Assembly: GCA_013400975.1 (NCBI GenBank)
Contig: WBMZ01011651.1
Coordinates: 1 to 64,000 of the forward strand
From: Atrichornis clamosus
Taxonomy: Eukaryota; Chordata; Aves; Passeriformes; Menuridae
Length of the DNA stretch: 64,000 bases
Direction: 5' to 3'
Of this stretch, positions 12,517 through 25,152 are shown piece after piece. A program made the translations under genes and the position numbers. Position 1 is the stretch's first letter; each line of letters starts with the position of its first letter. The notes beneath the pieces were generated by a model. It was not told the origin of the DNA and ran no database searches. It worked only from the letters and a program-made list of their open reading frames with translations.

Positions 12517-14389
12517 GTTTCAGAGGATTTGGTAACTGTAACACGTTGTCCAGCATCCAGGGCTCTGCCTGTACTCTGACTTGCCCTAGCCTCCCAATAT
12601 TCCCTGTCTTCTGAAAACTGTGCTGAAGGTTCTCTGTAAGCTGAGACTAATAGAGCTGTGGCAAAGAAACATACCTATGACACTTCAGGAACACAGAAAT
12701 GTATTTTATATTTCTAAGAGGCACAGGAATTTATAATATATATTTTATAGAAAAGCCCAAGAAGGATCTGCAACCAGCAGTTACCAAGTAACCTGCCTCC
12801 CACAGCAAACATCTCCATTCACTATTAAGTAGTTAAAGGCACTTAATTAGTTACGTGTGAGAGTCTATATCCCTGGTCAACCTTTCATTTCATAGCTTTA
12901 GCAAAATCAGCTGGTTAAAACTGGACATCTGTATCTCTGAAGGTGTGGAAACTACAATATGGCAGCTAATTCGTCAGGCTGTCACCTTCTATGCAAAGTT
13001 TACCGGGCCAATAAGAAGCTAAAATCCACTCTCATAAAGGCATAAAATTTGGCTCAAAAGGCAACCGGGAATTACAGAGTTGTTTAATATCTTAAATGCG
13101 AAATACAATTTGTCATGTGGCAAGTTTGAATGTAGAAGTCAGTTATTTTACTTGCTTCCTGTTAAATGCTATCTTATTCAGAAATTGTAAACAAACTCTT
13201 TATTGCATGATTGCCTTGATAACTGATCAAACTATTGAAAAAGTGCACACATGTAGATCAAAGTTAATATTTATATACTGAATTTGTGCGATAGAATTGT
13301 GACCAGATCTACAGAGCATAGCCCAGCTATGTGCTCCGGGTGCCAGTTCCTTGGGTGGTGCTTGGACTATTGCAACATTGCAATGTTAGTATTCCCTGAA
13401 GCTCTTGCTGGCAGTTTTAAGGCATGATGTAACAAATCTTTCCAGGGTGGAATGCTGCCCAGCTCTGAGGTAGTTTGCTTGATTTGGTTTTGACTTCTGA
13501 ATAAACAATTTGCATGTTGATTTTTAACATAGTAATTAAAGAAGCAGACTGTGCCTACACCTTTTCCTGTTTCTTCCACAGACTCCTAGAATAAAGCATT
13601 TAGTCAGCTTTGCTTTGCTTATTTTACAATCTTTCTTTGTTTCAGTTCATTAAAGTTCACATTTACTTTGAGTGCTACTGAATATTTCTTCTAAATGTGC
13701 ACAATTTAAAAGAATTTTTCTTTATAGATGCTACTCGTCCACCCTAGTCACTGCTGTCATACTCACTTTGAAATATTCACTGTTGAAATATTCTGTGTTC
13801 TCATACTACCCATGGAATAAGCTATATAAGGCACTCTTAGGGCTTATACTGTCTTCATAATCCAAATTCTCACCAAAGCTGTAATATCAGACCAAATTTA
13901 ATTGGCAAGTAGGCCAAAAAGGAGAAAACACAGCTCTACTTTGTTTTACACACTTCTTTTTATCATTCCATTCTGTACAGAGATTATCTCGAACATTTAG
14001 GTCATTGATTATTTTTAAGGTAGGCTAAAAATGTAAAAATCTTAAAACACCTATTAAATTTACATCATCATCAATAAACAGCAAGGCAAATCCCCAGTGA
14101 CAGCTTCATTTGGTCTAAACAGATAGAGCTTCTTTGAAAACAGCAATTTACAGATTTGCACCATTCCAGAATCTGACACACAGGAATGTATAGAAGTTAG
14201 ATATTTCCATGCAATAGAAGTCGTGGAGTCAGCTGTTCTAAAATCTATGAAACAATTTCTATTATCAAAGGGCAAATGATCTAATCTAGCAGGTGAATCA
14301 CTGAATCACTGAAATCGCTGAAAGGTGAAAGGAAATATTTCCATTTAGAGCATGATTTAAGTTAGTTAGGGCTCCTAGGTCTGGGAAAG
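12517..14389. other. non-coding sequence downstream of the LTR
   Basis: No retroviral coding remnants, exon or RNA gene were recognised. A CpG-retaining segment around 12995-13080 has no recognisable identity. Confidence 0.45.
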
Positions 14390-14430
14390 AACAGCTTGGG
14401 TTGTAAGGGACCTTAAAGATCATCTAGAGA
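14390..14430 (-). mobile_element. CR1 scrap (3' end)
   Basis: CTTGGGTTGTAAGGGACCTT followed by AAAGATCATCTAGA matches the reverse complement of the conserved last block of avian CR1. An AATCACTGAATCACTG run at 14297-14312 may be the decayed tail repeat, but about 80 unrelated bases separate the two. Only this short part survives. Confidence 0.55.
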
Positions 14431-17400
14431 AGAGGCTGGCAGCAGCAGACAAGCAAGCAAACAAGCAGGGTGATTTTTCACGTGACAGGTGGTGGACCTG
14501 TGCCACTTCTCACCACCATTGTAGATAATAAAGCTCACGTGAGCACAAAGAGGGGTCTTCTAAGGGTCTGACCCAGAACACTCAGTACAGGTTCTTAGAT
14601 GATACAAGCTCTTAGGTGAAAATATTAGTGATGCATTTCAGAGTAAATGAACCCTTACCTCCTCCACTCTATGTAATACTAAGCTTAACCATCTCTTTCT
14701 ATTCTAGAGCAGCACACTACCAAATAAACCTGTTTTTCAATTTGTTGCAGAATCAGCCCTCACAATCACAGCACAACAAAATCTGGATATGCTAATTTTT
14801 AATCAAATTAATTACCAACAACTGCCAATTCGAAATACCAGCAAATATGTAGCCTAGTGGTCTGACACCTTTATGCTCTGGCTAACTGATTTCTGTGCAA
14901 CCCCAAAGAGTTAATCAACTTTATATGATATACAGAATACATAACTGTCGGTATTAAAAGGTGTCATCACCTTGAATTTTTATTAGTTACATTTTTCCTG
15001 ACTGAGTTATGCAATTACTCAAACATTGACAAAAAACTTACATGGTGGTGTGGTACAAAATTGTCTTCATGCACTGACAGGAGAAAGAGTGAAGAGATAT
15101 AAATAATTTTTCTAGGAAAGCTTTGGTTTGGTTTTTGTAAATGCACAGGGACTTATTTTTCAAATTTGATTCAAATTTGATTTTTGTTCGAATTGTTTTA
15201 CTTGTATAGTGAGATGACTCCATCAACACAAGTCCCACTGCAGAGTGTTCCGGGGAAACCATAAACACACTAAAGGAGACTAATGGCCTTGTCCACAAGG
15301 GGTAATCAGTGCACAATAAAGCAGGAGATAAATCCAAACATCCCAGTCAGCTTGCAATAACTATTATAGTCTATTTCCACATGCAGGAAAAAAATAATGT
15401 CACAATATCTTGTGCCTGACAACTTAGACTTTTCCAAAGTTATAAGTAAATGACAGACACTATGAAAAATATCATGGTCTCTCTAACTGCTAAAAACCTT
15501 CCCTCTCTTGTCTAAAAATCATCTTTAGTCACCTGTAGTCTTTCCATCTTCACACACAGAAAAGATTGTGTATAAAGCACTGGGCAGAGGTTATTTTAAG
15601 AGGAAATTCTGCATATAAAGAAGAAACATTTTTCTTTGAAATAAATATGCAGCTATCAATTGTAAAGTTGAGGGGACTGTGCTGGGTTTGACTGGAAGAA
15701 TGCACAGGTCTTTGAAAGTCATTGTCTTCCACAGACCATTCACCCACAGGTAGCATACCCATGAAGAAACACAGTGGTTCCTTTGTTAATAAACTGGGAG
15801 AGGAGAATAACAAGAACATCTAGCAACAGCACCCCACTGAATTCACATCACTAGGAACAGGTAGAAAGACCAGACCCACAAAGTCAATCTTGGCAGGTGA
15901 ACTTGCCTCTGCAACTCTGGGTGAGTTTTCAGGGGAGCTGCAAACTCAGTATCTGTCTTCTGCTAGCATTATGAGATGAACTGTTTCCATTCAGTGTGTG
16001 TGCTTGGACACATATGCACTCTGAATAAACAGATCTCCCACAAACTCTATGGTGTCTCTTGCAAGTGTTGTCAAAATCAACTGAAAATCTCAAAATGTAG
16101 ATTACGCAAAGAGATGTTGTGACACTACTGAAGCAGGTTCGGTGGTCTGCCTGATCCACGCACATTGGTCGTGTGTTCCTGAACAGTCCAGACTCAAACA
16201 GGAACAAAACAAACTGGGTTTTGCCCTTCTTCTGGTACAAGCTGATATGGACCGTAATCTTATTTGTTATTTATAAAAGAATTAAAGCCATTTCAGTCAT
16301 TTCACATTTTATTCAGTCTCAATTTGCAGGCTAGCTATCATGTAAAATCTGTTTTTCAGAGTAGATTTTGTTAGAAACCTCCATGAAAACCAGCACTATA
16401 TCTTTACTGTTTAAATGGGCATGGGTAACTCTTGTTCTTGCTCAGACTGCAAGATAAAACAGGAACTTAGTGGGATGCAGTGCTATAAAACTGGAGCGGT
16501 TATATATCTTCTAGCAATTTTTAGTCCTAAATTATGTATGGACACTTCATCTTATTATGGGTCTTTGTAGGGCTATGGCCTAGGGAACCCTTGTTTTGAA
16601 AGAAATATATGTCATGCAAGGAGGTAAGGGCAAAATACTGGCTTAAATACTGTTAAGTGCCATTGAATTCACCTCATGTGGCAACATCTTTCAACAACCT
16701 GGGTTGCACTGCAGTTTGTAGCAATAGTTATTATGTTTCCTACAGTGTCTTAATGTATTATATTATATTAATACATTAATACACGTGAAGAAGACAAGGA
16801 AGGGCTCATTTCCAAAAAACATCTAGAGGTAGTAAACAAGAGGAGAACGTGGTGACAAACTCCTGGGTCACAAACTGGGGAGATGAAATACACACAAGGC
16901 AGAATTCTGCTGGAAGAGACAGAGCTGCCTGTAAGAGAAAAAACTTCTGTAAGGAATAAGGTAAAATCAGGCCCCCAGACAGTGTTACTTCATGGAGTCA
17001 GAAGTCCAGGAGAAGAGTTTGTATATTGTTTTCTTATATGTACACCAAAATAAGCCACAAGCAATTTTGTGTAGATAATTTCTGACTTCCTCTAGCATGC
17101 ATGTTAATTACTGCAAGTGTTTTCAATTCATCAGAATTTTAAATATGGAAAATATGCTTTATGCAGTAATAATGGACTGCTACAGAAGCTTAATCTTTCA
17201 ACTACTCCAAGTTCAACATAAAAAGGTTGTGTTCCATTTTAATTTACTATTCAGGGCTTTGCTATAATTTTGTGCAAACAGGCAATGAGGGACCACTAAA
17301 ATGCAACTAGCCCTGCTGGCACAGCCCTGCAATGAATTTAACATAAAGGTCTGTTTCTCTAATGTTAATTTAGTGAGGCTATAAGCTGAAAGCAGAAACA

Positions 17401-19654
17401 GATTTAAATGAGATAATGCAGAGGTTTACACTGCTTTTATTTTCTGCTACTGAAGTTCTGGGGGAAAGTATTCTACCTAAGTGGTTGCATTTCACTCCAT
17501 TTCCTGGAGAAATTTTATTGAATAAAATCCCACAAACTTAAAAAGAAATGCTAGAAAATTGAAATCAACAACAAAGAGACAACTGAAGAAAAGCAAAATA
17601 AATCAAGTGAGGGAAGGTTTGGCATTTAATCCAGGGGCAAGGGAGGTTTTGGGAATACTTCAGAATTTAAGGCAATAAGGCAAGTACAGTTCTTAAGTGT
17701 CTTCACTAAAATGGTCTGGAGGAAAGAATGAACATCAAGATATCTGAGGTCCAAAATCAATGCTATTGAGATTATATGAATCAATTTACCCTTTTCTTCC
17801 AGTAGTAGATTCACTCTGTCTGCAATGTCTGCTAGACTCCTCTTGAAATGTTCATATTTAGAAGGTTTCCATTGACTAAATAAGTAGGTAAGTAGGCCTA
17901 GTATTTTTATTTTTGTTTAACTATGTTTGTATGTGCCCATAATTGCTTTCCCTTTCTCCTGCATGTTTCATACAGTTAATGTCTCCTGTAACTGAAGCAG
18001 GCACTTTTTAACTACGTGTCTGTACAGTCTCTAGAAAAATAGTGACCTGAAGAAGCTCTCTACACTCCACTGCAATTACATAGCCATTACTATTACCCTT
18101 AACTGCAACTCAATTCCATAAGCTGTTTTATCATAGACGGATAATTTCATAGTTCCCTACAAGCAGCACATAAGAAGCAGATTGTGACTTAACAGCAAAT
18201 AACTACTAGACCAAAACACTAAAATTTGATGGCAATTACATGAATAGCAGTACATTACAAGGCAGCCAGCTATTACCAATTTAAAACGTAAACTGCTATC
18301 TGCACAATAGATTTTGACACATATATTAAATAATATTTTGAGAAGCTTTCTTGTTCTAGCCTAGGTATGACATAGAGACTAAAATCCAGGTTAAAAAAAA
18401 AAGGAAATATTTCAAGACTCTCCACCTATTGGTCAGAACTGAGGTTATTGCCTGTCAAGTATGATGTGCCCATTTATCTCATGTTGGTGTAAGAGCCATG
18501 GTCTGATCTGATGGTACTCAAGCAAGCTGCAATTTCCTTCCTCCTATTTACTTGATTTCTTTTTGCTCAATTTAGGTATGAAACTGGGAGCTGAACTTAC
18601 TGTCACTCAGGAGCTGTTACTGGTTGTGGAAATGAAGCTGTCTGTCGTAATGCTGTGCCTGTAATACTTCACGGGCTGAAGTACTAACAAAATTTTCTGC
18701 AGAAATTGCTCAGGGCAAAATCAAATTCTCACTTAGTACAGGATCTTAATTTCACTCCTATGCAGGCAGTTGTGTGTGGTCTGTGGGATTTATGAAAAGC
18801 AGTGATTGAAAACTCTGCTGGAGAGATGGCTCTATATGCTCCTGGACTGAAAATGAGAAGCCTCTCTCATAACCAGGCCCACTAGAGAGCATTTATTCTC
18901 TGCTGCCTCTCATTATCTGTCACTCAATTATAAACGACTTCTAGCCTTGATTTCTTCCATCAGTTATATTTTTATTTCAGGTTGTAAGAAATTGTCTCTG
19001 TAAGTATATGATTTAGGATCTTACCTCAGAAATTCTGACTTTAACTCCTTGTTGGTATTTCTGAAACAATTCAGATGGTATTCCAGGTTGAAATAACAAT
19101 TTATCCTCCTCTTTTTTTTCATGTCTCTTCTTGTTGTTTTTTAATAGATGTATTTCCATGCCAAGTATTGATATTCTTCTGTTCAGAAGGTCCCAATTTC
19201 ATTACTCACTATTTTTTTTAAAATATTAGTTACTAATGCAAGTTCATTGGGAATAAAGTAAGCAAACTAAGACTGGCATGACTTGAAAGCCATACAGCCT
19301 TCTCATTGCATGAACTGTAGTGCAGAATAACTTTACACATCTCAGAAATAAATTTGCATCTCAACTTGTAATAAGAGAAAGATTTCTTCTGTATGTGACA
19401 GAACTGTGAACATTTATATGAAAATTTGTCACGTCTGATAAAAGGGCGGATCAGTTTTCACTGTGGCTATGAATTCATTTATGAAGTTTCAGAAAGATAC
19501 TATATTCTTCCTTTCTCTTTTAGAAAAATCAAGGCTTTTTTTTTTTCCAGTTCTGCATTTAAAAGGCAATTTTCTCAATTACAGAGGGACAGATTATAAA
19601 GAGAGTGCTCAGGAATGGTGGCAGTCACCAGCAGTTACAAAACTAAGGAACTGA
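14431..19654. other. AT-rich non-coding sequence
   Basis: No exon or RNA gene was recognised. An AT palindrome (arms TTAATGTATTA and TAATACATTAA) lies at 16750-16779. Short direct repeats of TTCAAATTTGA occur near 15.16 kb. Nothing else stands out. Confidence 0.5.
16750..16779. repeat. AT-rich 11-bp inverted repeat
   Basis: TTAATGTATTA and TAATACATTAA are exact reverse complements around an 8-base TA-rich spacer. Such AT cruciforms arise easily in AT-rich DNA and are often variable in length. Confidence 0.75.
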
Positions 19655-20730
19655 CATTCATGAAAAGAGTACTCAGATAGAAAACAAGAGAAATAGAAGA
19701 AACATTATGGGAGAAGACAATGCATAAAGGAGAACTTGGAGACATGAAGAGGGATACCTTGAAGAAAAAGTCAAGATGCAGAAAGAATGGGTTCACAAAC
19801 AGAGGTCAAACCAGAAACCTGAGTGACTAAAAATTTATATGAGACATTTTGATAAAAGAAGTCAACCAAGACAAAAGTAGCTAAAAGTAGATACGAAATA
19901 AAGAAGTAAAACCTCAGAGTAAACACTGAGTGAAAGAGTGAAAAAGAGCAGTTCAGTGAGCAACATAATCCTATTGTCTTATTTCTTACAAACTTGTTTC
20001 TTATGACTTCACTTTCTTTTGTCCAGGAAAATGTGAACTCTAAGTGAAGTTTTTTCTGGTGTTGTCCATTAATAACAACTAATAATTGTACGTTCACTGA
20101 AAGGAGCACATGCTGCAGCCTTTGCAGCAGTAAAGGCAAGTGTAAATCTTTTTTCCTTCACCCAGTCATCAATCTTCATGAAAACTGAAGGAAGTTGGTA
20201 TTTTTAAGACCTTCACTCTGTTATTGCTGAGATTTCAGCTTACCAATGGGTTAGAAAATGGGTCATTAGATTTAGATGCTCACATAAACACACACATAGC
20301 TGAATCAAATAAGCCTTAAGAAATAAGACAAATTGGGTGGAACAAATCCCAGTGGAAGAAGAGCTGGGGTTATTGAGTGGAAAGGAGATGAATGAGGCAC
20401 GACAAAGAGATAGCTGACTTTGTCATGGCTTCAGGACAAATGGTGAAAGAGAAGGCAAAACATATTGAGACAGTGTTTAGTAGAAAGAGACCTAAGAAGA
20501 AGGCAAAAAAGACTGATTTACTGAAAAACAGGAGAGGAAGGGATAGGATGTGAAAAGGTCTGACTGGTTCTGAAGTAGGAAGGGGAAGAGGAAGCTGTGG
20601 CTCCCAAGTGACATACAATATGGTAGAAGAGGTTCGAAGGCAGAAGAGAGCTCAGTAAACTGAAGGAGGAGATAATGAGAAGAAAAGTGAGCATATGCAG
20701 CAGTGGAAAATGCAGTAGTGCCACCTGACT
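19655..20730. repeat. purine-rich (+ strand) asymmetric tract
   Basis: For about 1 kb the + strand is heavily biased to A and G, with many GAAG, GAGA and AAAGA words. The bias is strongest at 19660-19960 and 20365-20710. It explains several overlapping Ser/Leu/Phe-rich open frames on the minus strand (20370-20860), which I do not treat as genes. No clean short tandem period is visible. It may be a decayed simple repeat or old transcribed sequence with strand bias. Confidence 0.5.
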
Positions 20731-21101
20731 GAAGTGACAGAAGGCAGCGGGCACAGCCAGGCACAGAGATGCGGATATGGGGAACGGATAAGCTGACATA
20801 AGGATGAACTGTGTGAAGACAACTGAGTAATGGGCATTAGATCACTTCTGCCTTGCAACTGTGTGCCAGGGCGTGAGGAGGAAGGCTGGAAGGGGCTGGC
20901 AGGCCTGCTCAGCTATTCTGTGTTGTGGACACTGCCAAAGGGGCAGGTGGAGCATAACTGGTAAATGCTTTGTTCATGGGAGAAATATTGAATTATGTCT
21001 GGTAATTATACAGCAAGGAAACTAAAGGTAATGATGTGCCTGTGCATCAGTGTCTCTGGGAGTATCAATTTATAATTTTTACCAGTCAAAGCTGGTTGTG
21101 A

Positions 21102-21532
21102 ATTCTCCAACAAGACGTGGCTTCATCAGAGCAGGCTGGTATCAGCACCGGGACCAGCATCTTTGATAAATCATGGAGCGGGATTCCAAGGGACTGCCAG
21201 GCATCCAGCCCCTACAAGCGAGGCAGCCAGCTGGCTTGGGGGCCTAGAAACTCTGAAACTACCTCCAGAGAGCAGACACATCCCAGCAATCCAGACCTGG
21301 GAAGCGAGAAGACATTGAGCAAAATTAACACAATCATGAAAGTCACAGCTGCTGTTCAGGCGGTGGGCAGCGCTGAGCCCAGTGAGCACCATACCCTTTT
21401 CAGCCAGCAGCTGCCAGGGGTCATACTTCATTTCACAAATCCCATGTGTTGGTATTTGCAGACTATCTTTCCAACAGAAATTCCATCTTACAGGACACAT
21501 CAGCAAATGATGTCTTTCCCAGTCTGAATAAA
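21102..21532 (+). other. unidentified CpG-retaining patch with open frame and AATAAA
   Basis: This segment is richer in GC and keeps about seven CpGs between 21113 and 21372, unlike its surroundings. On + the frame is open from 21102 to a TGA at 21525-21527. The first ATG in that frame is internal, because the frame's apparent start at 21117 is GTG. An AATAAA (21527-21532) overlaps the stop. On the minus strand 21171-21599 is also open (142 codons), so openness alone proves little. The predicted + protein is Ser/Thr/Pro-rich with no domain I recognise. Possible explanations are a 3'-terminal exon of a non-coding RNA, an unmethylated regulatory element, or a decayed repeat or retrocopy. Confidence 0.25.
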
Positions 21533-24500
21533 ATATATCTGTATTTCTAAGATTTGGCCAACTTTGTTTGCCACATATATTTGCTACTTGCAGGATCATT
21601 GGTTCCTAGTCATGGTGAATCATTAAAAGCTTTTTGCACTTGGAAATTTGTGCATCATCCTTCAACACACATCACTGATTTGATAATGCACATAAAATCT
21701 TTCTGGCATGACTTGAGTCTTCTAAATGCAGTTCATGTAAAGGGGAAGAGACTCTCTGCTGACTCTGGTCCATATCAGCAAAAGTGCAGAACAAATATAA
21801 ACTGAGTCAATAAGCTGCAAACATTCATCACTGGTGTTTTGTGAGTGAATATTTGTTCCTCAATTCAAAAAAAGTTTCAAAAATTTCAACCTACCATTTA
21901 CTGCACTTCAATTTCACCATCTGTAAATAAGAAACAGGCTTCTATACTCTAACATGTAATCCCAATAATTTTAGTGTATACTTCGGCCACAAGATGCCTG
22001 TGGGTCTTTTCTTGGAGACACCATGGAGGACAAAAATTATTCTTGTTTGTTAGGATACAGCTTCACTAAAAACTAAGTTTTCTGAACACACAAAAGACTA
22101 CACAAAATGAAAAAGAGTTCCTTTTTCTCCAAAAGCTTTCTTCAGCTAATTTCTCCTCCCTCTCGCTATTTATGGTATCCTGTTTCTTGACTCTCTCTGT
22201 CATGTTCTCTGAGGTTACTGCAATGTCCTGTCCTTCACACAGTCAGAGGTTAGCCACACTGACATTACAGCAGCCTGCACAAGGACGATAAAAAGCAGAT
22301 TTGCTTCTCTGTCACCACTGCTGAAAAACAGATGTGGAAAACTGTTTAAGATCATGGGGTTTGTTTCTTGCAGTGACAAGCTGGCAGGAACTTCCCTCCT
22401 TGTTACTTATCAGAAAGAAGTTAGCTGCCTTTAACATGATCTCTTCTTGCTGCTGTCTTAGCTGTTAGTTTGGTATCTTTCTGACATGGACCAAGTCTAA
22501 AATGTCATCTTATCATGTCATGTGTTGTAGTTTAAAAAGAAATGTTTCTATTACAAGAAAAAATGGCCTTCTTTATCTGTTTTTAGGATGTAAGCACAAA
22601 ATGGAAAATATAGAAAAAATATTCGACCCTTAACTGTGAGTACTATGTAACTGTAAGCTTAACTTTACTAATACCATTACTGTCTCACATTTCAGGTATG
22701 TATAAGATATAATCATCCTTCTGGATATAAACATTTTCCCTATATTATTTTTTGTTTAGTGTCATACATAGATGAGCTTTGGGACCAGGTTTTTGTGGCA
22801 AGTTTCTGGTCTGTGACAAAACAAAACTAATGACCAAGACAGCAAGGGACTGTAGAATCATGGCCATCTGGAAGAGATTGTTTGCTGAAATAACCACTTT
22901 TGTTTTCTCTCATGGGTCTCACGGTCCATTCTAATCTACAGCTCTGGATTTCTTATATATAGGAGAGAAGTGTTTAACATAGAAAAAAAAATCAGTATTA
23001 ACCAGTGGTTAGATAGCTCAGGGAAACACACAATGCTGGATGCGGTCTTGGCAATTTTATTCAGTGCAATGCCTTGGATGGGGTAACTTTCCATGGAAGA
23101 TATACTGGCAGGTCAGTCCAGAATGCTCTGAGAGGTCTGATGGGTGTATCTGGACTACTGGTAAAGACTTCTCAACTGTAATTGGACAAAAGTGTTCCAC
23201 CTGCCACTGACTGCTGTTTTCTTCCTGTTCCCAAGCAGTGTGAATCTTGTAATCAATAAATAAATAGGACTGTACAGATCTTTTGTCTGCAAGAAGCACG
23301 TACAACTGTGCAGGAAATGAAGGTGGAACAATATAAAACTCCCAACAAAATACAGTAAGAACATTCGAATAAACTGGGTTAAGCTCCCTGAAGAAAATCA
23401 CAAGTTAACTATTAACAAGTCTGCAAAGCTAAACAGGGAGCAGGAGACCACACAAACCAGCGATAACAAAACAGTGACTAATTGTGGGAAGTCATGACAT
23501 TCAATAAACAGCAGGTTAGAAGAGGATGCAAAAGCTAAATATAATATATTAGTGTCACAGCTGCTACTGTCTATATCACTTTCCTCCTTGCTTTGAAGAT
23601 GAGATTAACTGTATTATCTATAAATAGATCAAACCATGCAAGTCCTTTACCTACAATAGCACACACAGTTCTTCACAGAGCACCTTGCTCATGCTGGTCT
23701 GAGCAAGAGGAAGATGTGTTATGTACTGGTGGAGGGGATGCTGGTGACAGTTGGTGGTTGCTGAGGCTGAAATCTCTCATGCAACCACACACCTGTGATA
23801 ACAATGGTACAAGCTTCTTCCAGACTTTGCCTTTATTGTTATTCTATGTTGATCTGCATGAGATAACTCTGCAGGTGAAAGATACACCTATAAACTTGGG
23901 CATCTTACTTCCTTGGTTACCAAGTGTGACCTTGATGCTACTTCTAGTAGCATTGCATAATCATATACCAAGACAAATGTATGCCCTTAAGTAATTTAAC
24001 TGGAAGAAAATGAAGTAGTTGAGAACATACTGAGATATTTTCCAGCAAGGATAGAGAGCCACTCCCAGCAGTTGGCAAAAATCATCCAGAAAAAAAATTC
24101 AGTGTTTACTTTTCATCTTGCAGATATCTTTTCTATCAGCACTTTCTGTGATTATTCTGCTTAGTTGGGTCTCAGAGTCCTCTCCACACAAGATGCCGTA
24201 ATCATTCTCTGATAGCCATTATTGTCAAAAACTGTGAACCTCTTTAAAGCTAAGTTTCTTCCAAGCAATATTATTCCCTTTCCCAGAATCCCACAAGAGT
24301 CTCAGTTTGCATTTCATGCTTCAAGAATGACTTTCTCCCTCATCTAAACAACAGTAACATTTGCCTCTTCCCCTGATTTGAGGCAGTTCAGAAATCCATC
24401 CTCCCTTTCTCCTTCCTACCATATTCAGCCTTCTGGTTCCCTTTCCTGTATTGCAGAAGGCTGCATTCAGAGTCCAGTGGAACAAGGCAAGCAACTCCTG

Positions 24501-25103
24501 GCCAGAAGTACTCTTAGAAGAAAGCCTTTTGTACCCAGCACCATGGTCAGCCAGGCTGTACTCATTTATAAACAGAAAGAACCCCCATCCCTCCACAGCC
24601 CTGCCTTGGGGCCGAGCGAAGCTGGGCGGTAAAGTTCAGCCAGACATGCAGCACACGCCTTCTGCCACAACAGCAGTCAGGATGGCAAAGTGCAAGACAC
24701 CTGGGCTTTGGTCACCTGCATCTGACCAGGGAAAGACAGTGGAGTTCCATCTCCCTCTCTGCCTCCTGTGGGAATAGTGAAAGGAGCTGCAAATGCATTT
24801 CTACCAGTGCAAAATTCTCCCTAACTTTTGTCTCACTGGCATTATGCTGTGCTAGAAAAATGTATTTATTTTACAGCATAATTCTAAAGGAAGTCAGGAA
24901 AAGTTTCCTGAAGAAACACAGATACTCCTTCATTTTAAAAATCTGTAAGAACAGTAACTTGTTACTCATTGAAACTAATACTTTTTCTAGATCAAAGTGC
25001 TATCTATTTATATTACTACTTTCATTATGATACAAACAGAAGATATTCTGATCTAGAAAACAGATAAAATATCTCAACCATTACAACAACCATTACAAAG
25101 TGG
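21533..25103. other. non-coding sequence
   Basis: No exon, RNA gene or mobile element was recognised. Short frames such as 23593-23994 (+, 133 codons) and 24451-24777 (+, 108 codons) lack any recognisable domain. Confidence 0.45.
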
Positions 25104-25152
25104 TTCATTATTTTTGAAATATTTTTGAAATAATTCATTATTTTTGAAATAA
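25104..25152. repeat. short 30-bp tandem duplication
   Basis: TTCATTATTTTTGAAAT occurs at 25104-25120 and again at 25134-25150, a 30-base period with about 1.6 copies. A second small echo (AGTAGTTTAAATT) follows at about 25176-25208. This is consistent with replication slippage in AT-rich DNA. Confidence 0.8.

Noticed and set aside
12517..12850. Internal retroviral sequence after the LTR
   Set aside because: No primer-binding site next to the LTR end and no gag-like frame could be seen, so only the LTR is annotated.
20370..20860. Four overlapping minus-strand ORFs of 68-93 codons
   Set aside because: They are by-products of the purine-rich + strand. The Ser/Leu/Phe-rich products in several frames show no domain.
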